Below are positions 50,161 to 61,200 of a stretch of 64,000 nucleotides of DNA, piece by piece. Under the pieces are notes generated by a model. It worked only from the letters and a program-made list of their open reading frames with translations. It was not told where the DNA came from and ran no database searches. Positions within the stretch are counted from its first letter, which is position 1; each line of letters opens with the position of its first letter. Location: positions 17,417,501 to 17,481,500 of the forward strand of contig NC_064437.1 of NCBI RefSeq assembly GCF_023343835.1, read 5' to 3'. Position numbers and translations under genes: made by a program. The DNA is from Lagopus muta. Lineage: Eukaryota; Chordata; Aves; Galliformes; Phasianidae.

Positions 50161-51155
50161 ACCCCAGATCTCAGTTAAAGTTTGGTCCTGTACAGATAGT
50201 CACATTAGCATTTGTTTTTGTGCTGAGTGCAATGCTGCATGTGAAAAGCACTTCGGTCTCTTTAGTTAAGTATATAAGGTGTAATTTGATTATTTCTGAA
50301 ATCTGAACTGTAAGATTTTGACAGCTCAATAAAAGGCTTCATCTTGAAAATCATGTATTTTCAAAAATGACACAAATCATCAAAAGAACATCAGGTACAG
50401 CTATCAATACCAAGAGCAGTTGTTTGCATCTCTAATCTCAATTATGCTGAATTTGAGTAACTATCCACTGTCTTTTTTACAGCAGCTCTTAACTTTCCCA
50501 AACATGTTAATCCTGCTGTATTCACAAGCACAAATACACAGAGACAGGTGAAATTAAGTGATGCATTTAAGCTACTAAAGAATCAAAGAAACTATTTTTT
50601 CCAGACATCTTTATGAGGATCATTTCCTTCTACTATTGCATAGGATCAGTTGAAGGTAAATGCAGACATTTCTTCTCTGACACTTCAAAATCCTATCCAA
50701 GCTTTAAAGAAATTTAAATCCTTTAAATTAAAAATATTTCATTCTGGTAACTCTACATATCTGCAGAGCATGTACATGTAAAGGTATCTGGATGTGTTCA
50801 TGAGGCTTTAACACCACTCTTCAGTTACGTAGAACAAGCTACCAGAAATAAAATACGGAGGGAGAATAAATGACCACGCTGGCTGGAATTTGATTCCTCC
50901 CCAAGCAGAAAACAAAACCAGAAAATACTTTCTATCAAAGTAGCACATAGTTCATGTTTCAATTACTGATTTTTCAAATAGTGTGGAGATTGTTGTCTGA
51001 AACATGCTGGAAATATATAGGAGATAACTCGAATTGTTCCTAAATAAACTAGCCATTAAATAGGCAAAGTGCCAAAGTACCTAGTACAAATTTTGACAGT
51101 TCTGATGAAAAAATAAATTATCTAAAATGCAAGATGAGACTGAAATCCTATTATT

Positions 51156-51183
51156 AAAAAAAAAAAAAAAAAAAAGAGAGAGA
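51156..51183 (+). repeat. Poly-A (A20) followed by (GA)4
   Basis: Twenty consecutive A (51156-51175), then GAGAGAGA. It is simple sequence. No retroposed gene body is recognised before the A-run. Confidence 0.92.
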
Positions 51184-51411
51184 ATTCAGAAGATTTAACC
51201 ATTGGGCAAATGTTACGAACCACACAAACAACACAGTACAAATCTGTGGTCTTGGTATACTTAAGCAGATATTACATACTCTGGGAAATGTACACTGAAG
51301 AGTGAAACAGAAATTACTTTCATGCAGAGAGGAAATAACTTAAGACCTGTATCTGCTTTCTCTTTAAGGGACAGCTGAATGAAGAGGACTGGCTGGGAAA
51401 GGGTCTCCAAG

Positions 51412-51473
51412 GTGGACAGTTGGAGTGGATAATCTTAGAGGGCTTTTCCAACCTTGGTGATTCTACGGTTCTA
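51412..51473 (+). mobile_element. CR1 LINE remnant, extreme 3' end, sense
   Basis: The last ~60 bases match a CR1 3' terminus: 'tggagtggataatcttagag', 'ggcttttccaaccttggtga' and 'ttctacggttcta'. The upstream part (about 51375-51411) may be a more decayed continuation. It is non-coding and heavily truncated. Confidence 0.82.
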
Positions 51474-52963
51474 GAACATGGCATTTAATGAGGTGGTCCT
51501 GGTTGTTATTGGAAAGAGCCTAAATTCTAACATTTTGTGAATATAGAGTCTGCTTGGAAAATACGCTGGTGTTTGAAGCGTTATATCTTCCTGTCCACAT
51601 TATAGATACCACTTCCGTTACCTTCATGGACCCAGGATGACAAGCCTAACTGCTCAGATTAAAAAAAAATAGAAGTGTCAAAGTGTGAGATGTATTTAAG
51701 GGTAGAATTAGCAAAAGTAAAATAAAAAATGATAAGGAAAAAAGCCCATGGCCAGACAGTGTTAGCTGCTGTGGGACTGTTTCCAAGCATCCATCAGAAC
51801 TTTAAGACCTATTTAATTGCCCTAAGAGGTGTGCATTTCTCTCCACTCATAATATTGCTGCCTTAATACACTGGTATCCTACTGGACATACAAAGTGCTC
51901 AGAGCCAGGCAATGTGTTCCCAGATGCTTTTAAAATCAACAGCCTCAGCTGCTGCAAAGCCCCTGGCAGATGAGCCCTGTGTGTCCCAGCCCTGAGAAGC
52001 CAACAACCTGCTGCATCAAAAACAACTTCAGTGTGATCCATTTGCAGCTGGATGTTAGGATAGAGAAGGAAACTCTTTGCTACAGTTCTTCAGTATCATT
52101 TCACTTTGTATAGGAAATAACTTGGATCAGCTTGAAGACATTGGTATGTTATGAATTTGCTTTTCCAGACTTCGTACTGCTAGGCACAAATGATTATTCC
52201 CCTTAATGAGAGGCAATAGATGAGCTGAGCTGTGAGAACTCCATACTTTGAAGACTGTAAATCAAAACAAAGAAGAGGGAGGGAGCTGGGAAGAAGAGGC
52301 AGCCAGCAGTGAGACCACATCACTGCGCATCTGGGCTTTTATGCTTTTCCATGCTGCTGTACAATTTTTCTACTAGCTCCTCTTTGAAGGAAATAATTTG
52401 TAGGTAGCTGTGTCACTGGTAGCTCTGTCTGCAACCATGCGATTTTATTATTCAGAGTTGTGTTTTAATAGTCATTTGAAAGCATTATTGAAATATCTCA
52501 GTGCACATTATAGTGACTCTTGTACCAGTAACTAAAGATGCAGCCCCCAGGAAGTGCCATTTATTTCAGCAGAGCACAGCTGCACTAGAGGAAAAAGCCT
52601 GGGGCACCCGCAACAGCAATAAGGAAGCAGAGGGAATCAGCAGCTTCTGTCTGTTCTGAAAGAGGAAATATCTCCTTTAAAGTATTTATGTGCAAACACT
52701 CTATACAATTACAGACATTTCTAGAGTTGCCCCCCATTTGCTTTATTTATGAATTTATTTTTCTTCAGGTGTTTTGATGATTTTGCTAATCTTTTCTTCT
52801 GCAAAGAAATCTATTCCTTGTAAAAAGTCTAGCAGCTCTTTTTTTGGTATCCAGCATGCCCACACTTGGAGGTTACACGCTCTGAAAAGCATATGCCCCA
52901 TCTGACTTGTGCTTGTGCTCTAAGGAAGGAAAAGCAGTTCTTGCAGAGATTTTCTTCCTATGC

Positions 52964-52977
52964 TTTTTTTTTTTTTT
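52964..52977 (+). repeat. Poly-T homopolymer (T14)
   Basis: Fourteen consecutive T followed by AAAC. Confidence 0.9.
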
Positions 52978-53582
52978 AAACACTTAAAAAAATTACTATG
53001 ATAATTAAAAAGTATTATTTTTTAAAAAACATTTCAATGAGGTTTACAATAGCTGCTGGAAATGGTTATTTACGCAGAGAAGCAGAAATGGGATAAAAAC
53101 AAAATTCAAGTCAATTTTAAACCTTCCACCTATTCCTAAAAATGAGGGTTACATTTCTGATGACTCCAAACTTGGTACGTTTGGCTGTGTACCTCCTTCT
53201 CATGCTGTCAAAGTTGTGTGTTGTGATCTGCAACAGGTCACCTAATCTATATCAGCTGTTTTTCTTCTTCCTTCCTTGGCTGCCTAATTGATACAGTGAA
53301 ATAATCAGGATGGACAATAGCACTCCACTGCCGGTACAGCATGGAGAAAAATGAGGCATGATATTCTCAAACACAGTGCTCAGTTGTAATACTGGTGTTA
53401 AAAATTCTTTACCATTTTATGATGCAAATAAAAAATCTGAGTTATGGAGGCTACATTTACACATATCACAGAAGCACAATTAAGAACAAGCAAATACATG
53501 ACAAAACAGGAATCTGAATAATGATTAAACTTCATGGGGATGAAAACCTGATCACGAAGGACACTTCCTTCCTAGTTCATAA

Positions 53583-53591
53583 GGGGGGGGG
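53583..53591 (+). repeat. G9 homopolymer
   Basis: Nine consecutive G in an AT-rich surrounding; a mononucleotide run prone to length error. Confidence 0.85.
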
Positions 53592-54390
53592 TAATGTGTA
53601 TTTATTTACTTAGGTAAATTTTCAGTGTGTACAGTTTCAGTAACTAGAAATGTGGATGCTACAGTTACCATAAAGAAAAATAAATAACAAAAGTCACCAA
53701 GACACATTTTTACTCTTGTGCATTTTTAAAAATGACTTAGATTTCTTTTCCTATTTCCTTTATATGATGTCAAGAGACTAAAGTCCAAACCACCTAGCTA
53801 TATCACTGAGAAAATAAGTCATATGACACGCTCAATTTTTAGAGTCATTAGCTATCAGCAGACATCATCTTAAGCAGTGGAGTTAAAAAACCTAAAGAGA
53901 AAAAGACAGAATATATTTGAGAGTAAAAAGCCTCTGTGGGTGTTGATGGAAGTATATGGAAGAAACCAGCAAGAACAGTGGATAATGGAAGATTGCTTGT
54001 GCAGGTAGTGGGCTTATCTATATGACAAATTGATGAAGAATGAGGAGGAAAACTATGTTGATTTAATGCTGGCAATTTGAAGCATAGGCTGCACAGCAGT
54101 TTCAGACAGAAATACCAAGATAAATTCAGAAGCAACCCTTGCTCTGACAGATTAATAAAATACCAGGAATTATTTGAGCTTCTTAGAGGAAGGGATCACT
54201 AAAGAGCCCTTCGAATACCCAAGATATTGCACATATGAATAAAGGAACGGCTCATCCAGCTCTTGCCTGCCTGTTATCAAGAACATGCTTTAAAATGATA
54301 TCCAACCTTTTCTAGAAGGCATGAAAAATACATATTAGAAGTGAATAAGAAAAGAATAAAGTGAACATCTGCTACTGATACAATTTTGTG

Positions 54391-54406
54391 AAAAAAAAAA
54401 AAAAAA
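54391..54406 (+). repeat. Poly-A homopolymer (A16)
   Basis: Sixteen consecutive A between TTTTGTG and TTGC. Confidence 0.9.
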
Positions 54407-54937
54407 TTGCAATGGAAGAGCCTTCAAAGAGGAGACCTAAGAATGGCTTACCTGAAATAAGAAAAATATATTATACTGGGTCTTATGTTTCAACTTATGC
54501 TTTCTAAGCTTGTTATTTGCAATAGGGATGTTCATCCAGCTGAATGGAAAACCCAGAATTTTTCTAAGTTAAAAATAGGACAAAATGACTTACTGTAAAT
54601 ATTTCACTGCTCCTTTAATCACACCTGTGAATGTTGAGTTCGTCAGCGTTTGAGCAAATACAAAAGACAACATTTTCCAGAAAAAAGGCGTTGGACAATT
54701 TCAGGTCTGGCAGGTATTAAATATGTGGTCTGTATGCCATGGCTAATAATGTCAGTATAACGCTGTCATTAGAAATTATTCTCTAGCACATTTTAACTAA
54801 ACAGCTACTTGGCTGGATTTCTGAGAGAAAGACTGCCTTACCAGCATTTTTATTTAATTCCAAACAATCCTACATTCTCAGAAAGCTGGTTGGCTCCAGA
54901 AACCCTTGGAAAACAATATGGATTAATTTACATACAC

Positions 54938-54972
54938 TAAAAAATAAAAAAATAAAAAGATAAAATAAAATA
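54938..54972 (+). repeat. A-rich (TAAAA)-like tract
   Basis: About 35 bases of A with spaced T, including TAAAATAAAATAA; a degenerate pentanucleotide repeat. Confidence 0.85.
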
Positions 54973-56905
54973 AGTGGTCTTAGTACCCCTCTCCTTTCCC
55001 CAGAAAGAAAGGATTACTTCTCTGGAATAGTCAGTGTTTTGCCTTACTGATGAATTATTCACGGAAAGGTAGGACTCACTTTCTTTCCCAGGGGTTACAC
55101 AATGTCAAGTTAAAACTTGTCGTTCTGCCAAGAAACACCAACGGTGTGGAATGATTCTACTGCAGATGACACGATCACTCCTTCTAATGATAAGCACTTC
55201 TGATGAGTGTATCTGAACTCCATATCTGCAAAGGATGCCAAGAGTTACCAGCAATTTGATATTTAATTTTGGGGAAATGGGAAGATTAAAAAGCTTCTAT
55301 GAACAACTTCTACTCCCAGGTTTTATTTCTAATTTATCAGCATTGCCTAAACTTATTCATTGCACAATCCTCTGCCAGCTCTATTTTCAACAGTGATAAG
55401 GACTGTAAACACTAATTTTAACAGTAAAACAACTCGTGTTCTAAAAATGCCCCACATTTTTCATCTCAATTCCATGAAGAACTGCTCAGGCCTCAGCCCA
55501 GTGGACTATCCCAAAAGGCCTGGAAGAGCACTCATCATGAAATGTAAGAGTCACTTGTGTTCTGGTATCTGGCTGAAGTCTTTAACTGTCCATTTTTTCA
55601 TGCAGTGCCTGTAGATTTAGTACAGAGAATGAGGTATTTAGGATGCTTCCAGTCAAATGTTAGTTCTGATAGTCAGGAAAGAATTTCTTTTTTTAGGGAA
55701 CATTTCTGGAGAAGGTCTGCTGTGGTTTTACACCTCATTTACAATAGCATTGCTAAAATAAAATTTTTTTTTCCTCTAAACAATTTGCTGTTTACAACTT
55801 AACATATGCTTAGTGCCAGCACAAGGCTTAAAGCACTTACTTTCCAGAACAAAAATGTGCCTAGCGAGCTCAACTCTTACAGGAAAATCTTTGTAGATTC
55901 AAATGCTTTCTTGGTAATCTCTCAATCACTCTGCAGAAGAAAGTTCAGATCATTTTGTAGAGCTAGCTGTTTCCATATCAGCTAGAAGAGAATCTCACAG
56001 AAACTCCATCATCTGTGTTCCATAATTCAGTTCTGGGTGCTCAACGAGAAAGTAAAAAATTTAAATCCATGCTTGTACAAATCTTGATCTGCCTGTTCTG
56101 TACCAAACTAAGTTATGGGCATGGAGTTAAGGAGTAGTGCTACACTGATCCACGCACAAACACTTTAAAAAAGATGCCCAGTATTACCTCAAAGTACAAT
56201 CTTATCAGAAGTGTTTGAGCCCACAGGTGTGGTAAAATAGGAAGAAATTTATCTAAAAAAAAATCTATGCTTTTGGTGGAATAGGAAGAATTCCTTTCAA
56301 AATTTGTTTTAAGACCTCAAGATCAGACTAAAGACCTATAACCACCTAGACCACATTTCCTTCTCCTTTAACCACTGTTTATTTGATATACATATCATAT
56401 ATCAGGTAGGAGAGTTCACAAGCCAGCCCCTTCTTCTTTCTGGCCAGGAAACAGTTGATCACTGCCCTCACTATGCCCAAATTTTCACATTTTGTAGCTC
56501 ATCTTGCAATGATTTCTTATTTTAAGGTCTGTGGACACATTCCTGTTAGGCAACTTCCATTTTCTACCGAAGTCAATATCATCAGCTCCGGAGGACAGAA
56601 TAAAGTATTTTCTTACTCTTTAGGTCTCAGCTTCTGAACAGTGCTCCTATGCACTTCCTAGTAGTTTGTTTCTGTGAGCGCTTACTTAAGGCTGGTAATT
56701 TTATCATGCTCAACATCCAGGATAAGGTCTAGTTCTGCTTGATGCTTGTTGCTTTTTCAATTCATCTTATTCCTATGCTTCTTTACCTATTTCGCATAGA
56801 TCTATTTGCTGTCAGACTTTTTTTGCAATCTTCATTTTATTCAGTTCATTTATTTTTATTATATAGCCATTTGTCCAGTTAAGAATTTTTTTCTACAATG
56901 CTTCC

Positions 56906-56923
56906 TTTTTTTTTTTTTTTTTT
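56906..56923 (+). repeat. Poly-T homopolymer (T18)
   Basis: Eighteen consecutive T between CTTCC and GGG. Confidence 0.9.
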
Positions 56924-57164
56924 GGGTATTAACTCTATATAGTTTTCAAACTTCTCAGTAAGAAAGTTTCAGATATTTCTGAGCTGTCTAGGTGGATTTA
57001 ATCTTCCAAATCCATCTGAAATCCTCAGCTACAGACCTACTGGTCTTAATCCTATCATTTAACTTTATCTGAATCACAAAAAATACATTCCTAAATCAGT
57101 TCATCTACAGTATCTTCATTACTTAAGTGAAATGTTAAAGTTGGCCTCTAATTAGAAGAGTGCC

Positions 57165-57194
57165 AAAAAAAAAAAAACAACAAACCACAACACC
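57165..57194 (+). repeat. Poly-A (A13) grading into A/C-rich sequence
   Basis: Thirteen consecutive A (57165-57177) followed by CAACAAACCACAACACCC, a low-complexity A/C tract. Confidence 0.85.
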
Positions 57195-57531
57195 CAGAAC
57201 AGCAAAGTCAGTCAGCTATTTCCAGCAGAAATAAATAGTAATATTTATTTTTAGAAATTATGTCTTATTTCTTATTTAGAAATAAACAAACATTAATAGT
57301 ATTATTAGTGTTTGTTCTCCCAGCTACCCTGAAGAAGTTAAGTACTCCCACGTGTAAGGCTGCCCAACCATTTGGTCACAACTGCTGGTCGCATTTAATG
57401 CTTTAACCACGCATAAAACATTAAAACATGGAGTGCTTTAAAAAGATTCCTTTTGGTAACTAAATCCAATCCAAGAATATCCTACAGACTCACAAGATTA
57501 GTAGAATTTTACTAGCCATCCTTCTCTGATT

Positions 57532-58259
57532 TTGAAGTGCTTTTCATTCAAACAGAATAGCTACACTAGTTACTCTTTAACCTACTGTAAAATTAACATG
57601 CTATCCTTTGATTGCTACGTTCCATTCATATGGGGATCTGTTTTCCCTCTCTCTTTTTCCAATCCTTCTAACACCCTGCATTTTGCTGCTCCAGCTCATC
57701 ATATTTGCATAAAAACATTTAAATTACTCTTTCCTGATCATAAACAAATTTTATCCAGATTACTCAAAATCCTTCTGCTGGTTACAGAACCTAACTACAG
57801 CCTGAAGCACAGACCTGGCTTGTGCAAGCACTTGTCTCTCCAAACATCCAACACTGCCCTCCCAGACATACAATGGCTCCTTCTGCTCAGCTGCAGAGAT
57901 GCCACATGCACTGGTGGCACTTATCACTTGTGGGTGCACCCATCAGTGCAGGAATGACAGAACAAGGAATCCATCCATGGAAACCGCAGGAGCTGGATTA
58001 TACTGGCCTCCCCAACCAGTGCTATCCATGCCATTCTCTTCTCTTCTTGCTCTCCAAGCTTCCATGTGCAGTTAGCTCCTTCAGCACTGGAATACATCTG
58101 AACTCACCTTTTTGTTTACTAGAGGTAGGTTTGGCAGTTCAAAAAGCTGTCTTAACTCCCATTTCTCAGTTTCAGGCTCATTTTACCAATTATGTCAATC
58201 TCAATCTCCAAAGGCAGTTTACCAATGCTATTTCCTTACTTTCAGCTTCCTTACTATGA
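57532..58259 (+). other. Stop-poor, pyrimidine-rich stretch; doubtful coding
   Basis: Two overlapping plus-strand frames, 57532-57957 (141 codons, TTG start) and 57822-58259 (145 codons, GTG start), lie in different frames and overlap by 136 bases. Together they are the longest non-repeat open stretch in the window. The plus strand is C/T-rich, which lowers stop-codon frequency. The translations are rich in Leu, Ser, His and Pro and match no family I know. I treat this as non-coding unless transcript evidence says otherwise. Confidence 0.25.
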
Positions 58260-61200
58260 AGCAGTATATTTCATTATTTACCTTTTGATCAATCCTGAGA
58301 TTATTTGTATCCATTCCTCTCAAATGTCAGTTACCTAAAAATTGTCTGATTCATTTTTAAATGGGCATAATTTTGTTTTAAAGCTATTCACATTTCAGGC
58401 CATACTTTTACTGGTGACTCATTCCTTCAGTTTCTGTACTGAACTGTATATTACCTGCTTTTCCATACTACAAAAATAATGAGAAGGAATGCTTTATTCA
58501 ATAGATCATACTTTCTTAATAGGACGAGTACCCAAAGGATTATTCAGACTTTTTCAGCTGGATTTAAATTAATGGCTATCATCCTTGTTTTGGCTATCTC
58601 CTTTCTCCTCCTTTCCCCGCATCTATAGGCAGATGTCTGCATTCAGGTGTGCAGGTAAATCCAAGGATAAAGGCAAAAGGCATTCACATATCAGTCGCAT
58701 GTTCCCAAGGGAACCTCAGGCCAATTTCTTCATTGCTTTATGATTAAATTTGCATTGGTTCTACTATAGCATAGGAATCTTGTCAGAGGTTGCTCCTAAA
58801 CCCTAAGAAGGCACAGAGATGGCTAAAGAGATTTGTTCCAATCTATCTGATAGCTCTTATCAAGCAGAGAAGATAGCTGAATGCCAGGATGGCCTTCTAG
58901 TGCTCCAGCATGATACCCAAACCAGCTTGAGTTGCCTTATTCTTATCCTCAGATAGAAACCATGGGGCTTACTAAGAATTACAGGAGATACTTTGGTGGA
59001 GCAGGAACCAAATGGAAGTCTTCTATATTTCACATAACTCCTTCTGGCAGACACAATGGCTTTCTTAAGCACAGAGGTGCAAATTCAGGTGAAGACACTT
59101 CTCAGCTATTATAACCCAATAAAAAGTCGAAGCAATTCCCAGCTGATTCACAAACTGACAAGTTTACCTGTGATTGTTTTCCTACGCTTGGCCACTGAGT
59201 GCTGCATCAGCAGAACTTGCTTATCAGTTCTAGAGAAGCCAGAACATATAAAGTGGAGCTCTCCACTAAGCAAACCCAGAATTCCCCTTAGAAACGTATA
59301 AGGAAAATGAACCCTTTCCACCAATTACTCTCTGCTCATTGCTGTGCTTAATAAATATCTGTTTTCCTCATGTATGTCACACAAGAACAAGAACAGTTAC
59401 TGGCCTTAAATTCTAGCCTGCTTCATATACAAAATAGAAATGTGAAATTTGGTAGTACAAATCATTAAGTCAATTTAAATAGGAATTCCTACAGAACATC
59501 TAATCAACTCCTGTAGCACATTTGGCCACAGGCTGCAGTCTAGTAGATATTCATTTGCTGTCTTATGTGATAGCACACAGAAAAAAAAACACATATTGTC
59601 TGTTTTGGATTTAGAAGTTCAGTGAAGTCAAACAAAAAACATGCAGCTTTAATTTACAGATAAGGAAAGCACAATGATACACCTACAGAAAGAAGAACTG
59701 ACCTCTCTAGCTCTACCTCTTCCTTCCTCTTCCCACAGCACCCATCCAGCAAATGCTTCTCAGAAAGGTGAATACAGAAGAGACCTTTCATACGTGTACA
59801 AGTTCATCCAACATAGCAGGGATTTAACTCATAGGAGCTGAGAGGTGCACCCACTCTTCCCTGCAATTTCGTCTTGCTTAAGAGCTTTTACTTTTTCTAT
59901 CTGTGGAAAATAAGTGGCAATGCTGCAGAGCTACAGAGCTGGCTGCAGCCCACCAGAACACAGTACTTTGGCACTGCAGTCCATCCACAAATCTCACTGA
60001 AAACACAAGTTCTCTTGCAAATCTACCGGGTCAACATCTCAAATGCTCTGCCACCACATCATCCCTAAGTACAAAATCAGTTGAAGAAAATATGCATCTA
60101 ATTCCATTATTTCCCCTGTAAGAAACAGGAAAATCTGGCCCTTCACATCTATGGGGCCCAGTCAAAAACTGCTGACATCTAGTAAATCAGAGCAAGCTGT
60201 AGAAAGCATACGACTGCTTGCACCACTACCATAAATTGCATCTATTGAAACATTTCCTTTCTGATCTGGTCTACAGCTCTTGCAGCTGCAGTCTGACCAT
60301 GCTGTCCAAAGTCACACTGAATCCTGGATGATGCCTTGGCATAAAACCTTGACATTTAACTTGTTTCCTCGGCTACTCTTTTCTAGCATTTGGCACCGGT
60401 GCCTCTCAGTACTTGACAGAAAGTCTCCCAAATTCTTCACAGTAAAACCACCATGCTGAGAGAAAATAAAATGAAAGAATTTTCTTCATGTGGCTACAAA
60501 ATTAGTGAAGCCTTCTTTTCTGTTTTCTTGTGTGCTCTGCTACATCTCAATATATGGCATTCCCCCCCAGATACATCACGTGCCTCAGCTAATCCTAAGC
60601 AACACACACAGTGGTGACAGACCAGGGAGTAGCTGGTCTTTGTACTTCATTTGTTCTGACGCTTCTCTGTCCACAAGGACCAACTGATATTTTTAAAGCA
60701 TGAAGCTATTTTGGCAAACTTAAATACAAAATAAGGGAATTACGGTAGAACAGTTGCCTACTATGCTACTGGCTTCATGTTTTCCTGGTGAGGGATTGAG
60801 CTGGAACGTAAGAAATATTCTTACACGTACAAATCTGTCTTGGCTCTGTTTTGGAGTTAGGTATATCTTTTAATGGCATTAAAACAACGTTGAGCTATTT
60901 AACAACATTACTGCAAACCTTGCAAGGAGAGAAATTATATTCTGGTGGACCAACTGCCAAGTTATCATGCAAGAGCTTTTCCACATCTTAATATTTGGTG
61001 AGAAAACTTCTAAAATGTTGCAAACACAACTGTTTCCACTCTAGGGTCTACGCTGGGCAAGGTCAGCATTATGAAGTACTCTAATATTACCCAATTACAT
61101 GTTTTATTTATTCCCATGCCTGCTTCTCCAACATTCTCTAACTGTATCGACTCAGACATACTTGTTTTGGTCACTTCTGTAACTTTCTGGTAGTCAGATT

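Larger units (their letters stand above)
42943..51411. other. AT-rich non-coding DNA, no gene seen
   Basis: This 8.5 kb holds no recognised gene. GC-richer patches lie at about 42970-43180, 46690-46800 and 47950-48150. The latter two carry several competing short frames and no domain. Candidate factor sites at 47720-47744 and 50147-50160, the pyrimidine tract at 45414-45458 and microsatellites at 49072 and 49511 are listed separately. The remaining sequence is ordinary AT-rich DNA. Confidence 0.45.
51474..57531. other. AT-rich non-coding DNA, no gene seen
   Basis: Six kilobases with no recognised transposon or exon. Several homopolymers are listed separately. The minus frame at 53848-54135 (95 codons) and the plus frames at 55360-55802 are short and featureless. 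Confidence 0.45.

Noticed and set aside
51156..51175. Poly-A run as the tail of a processed pseudogene
   Set aside because: No gene-like sequence precedes it, and CR1-driven processed pseudogenes are rare in birds.
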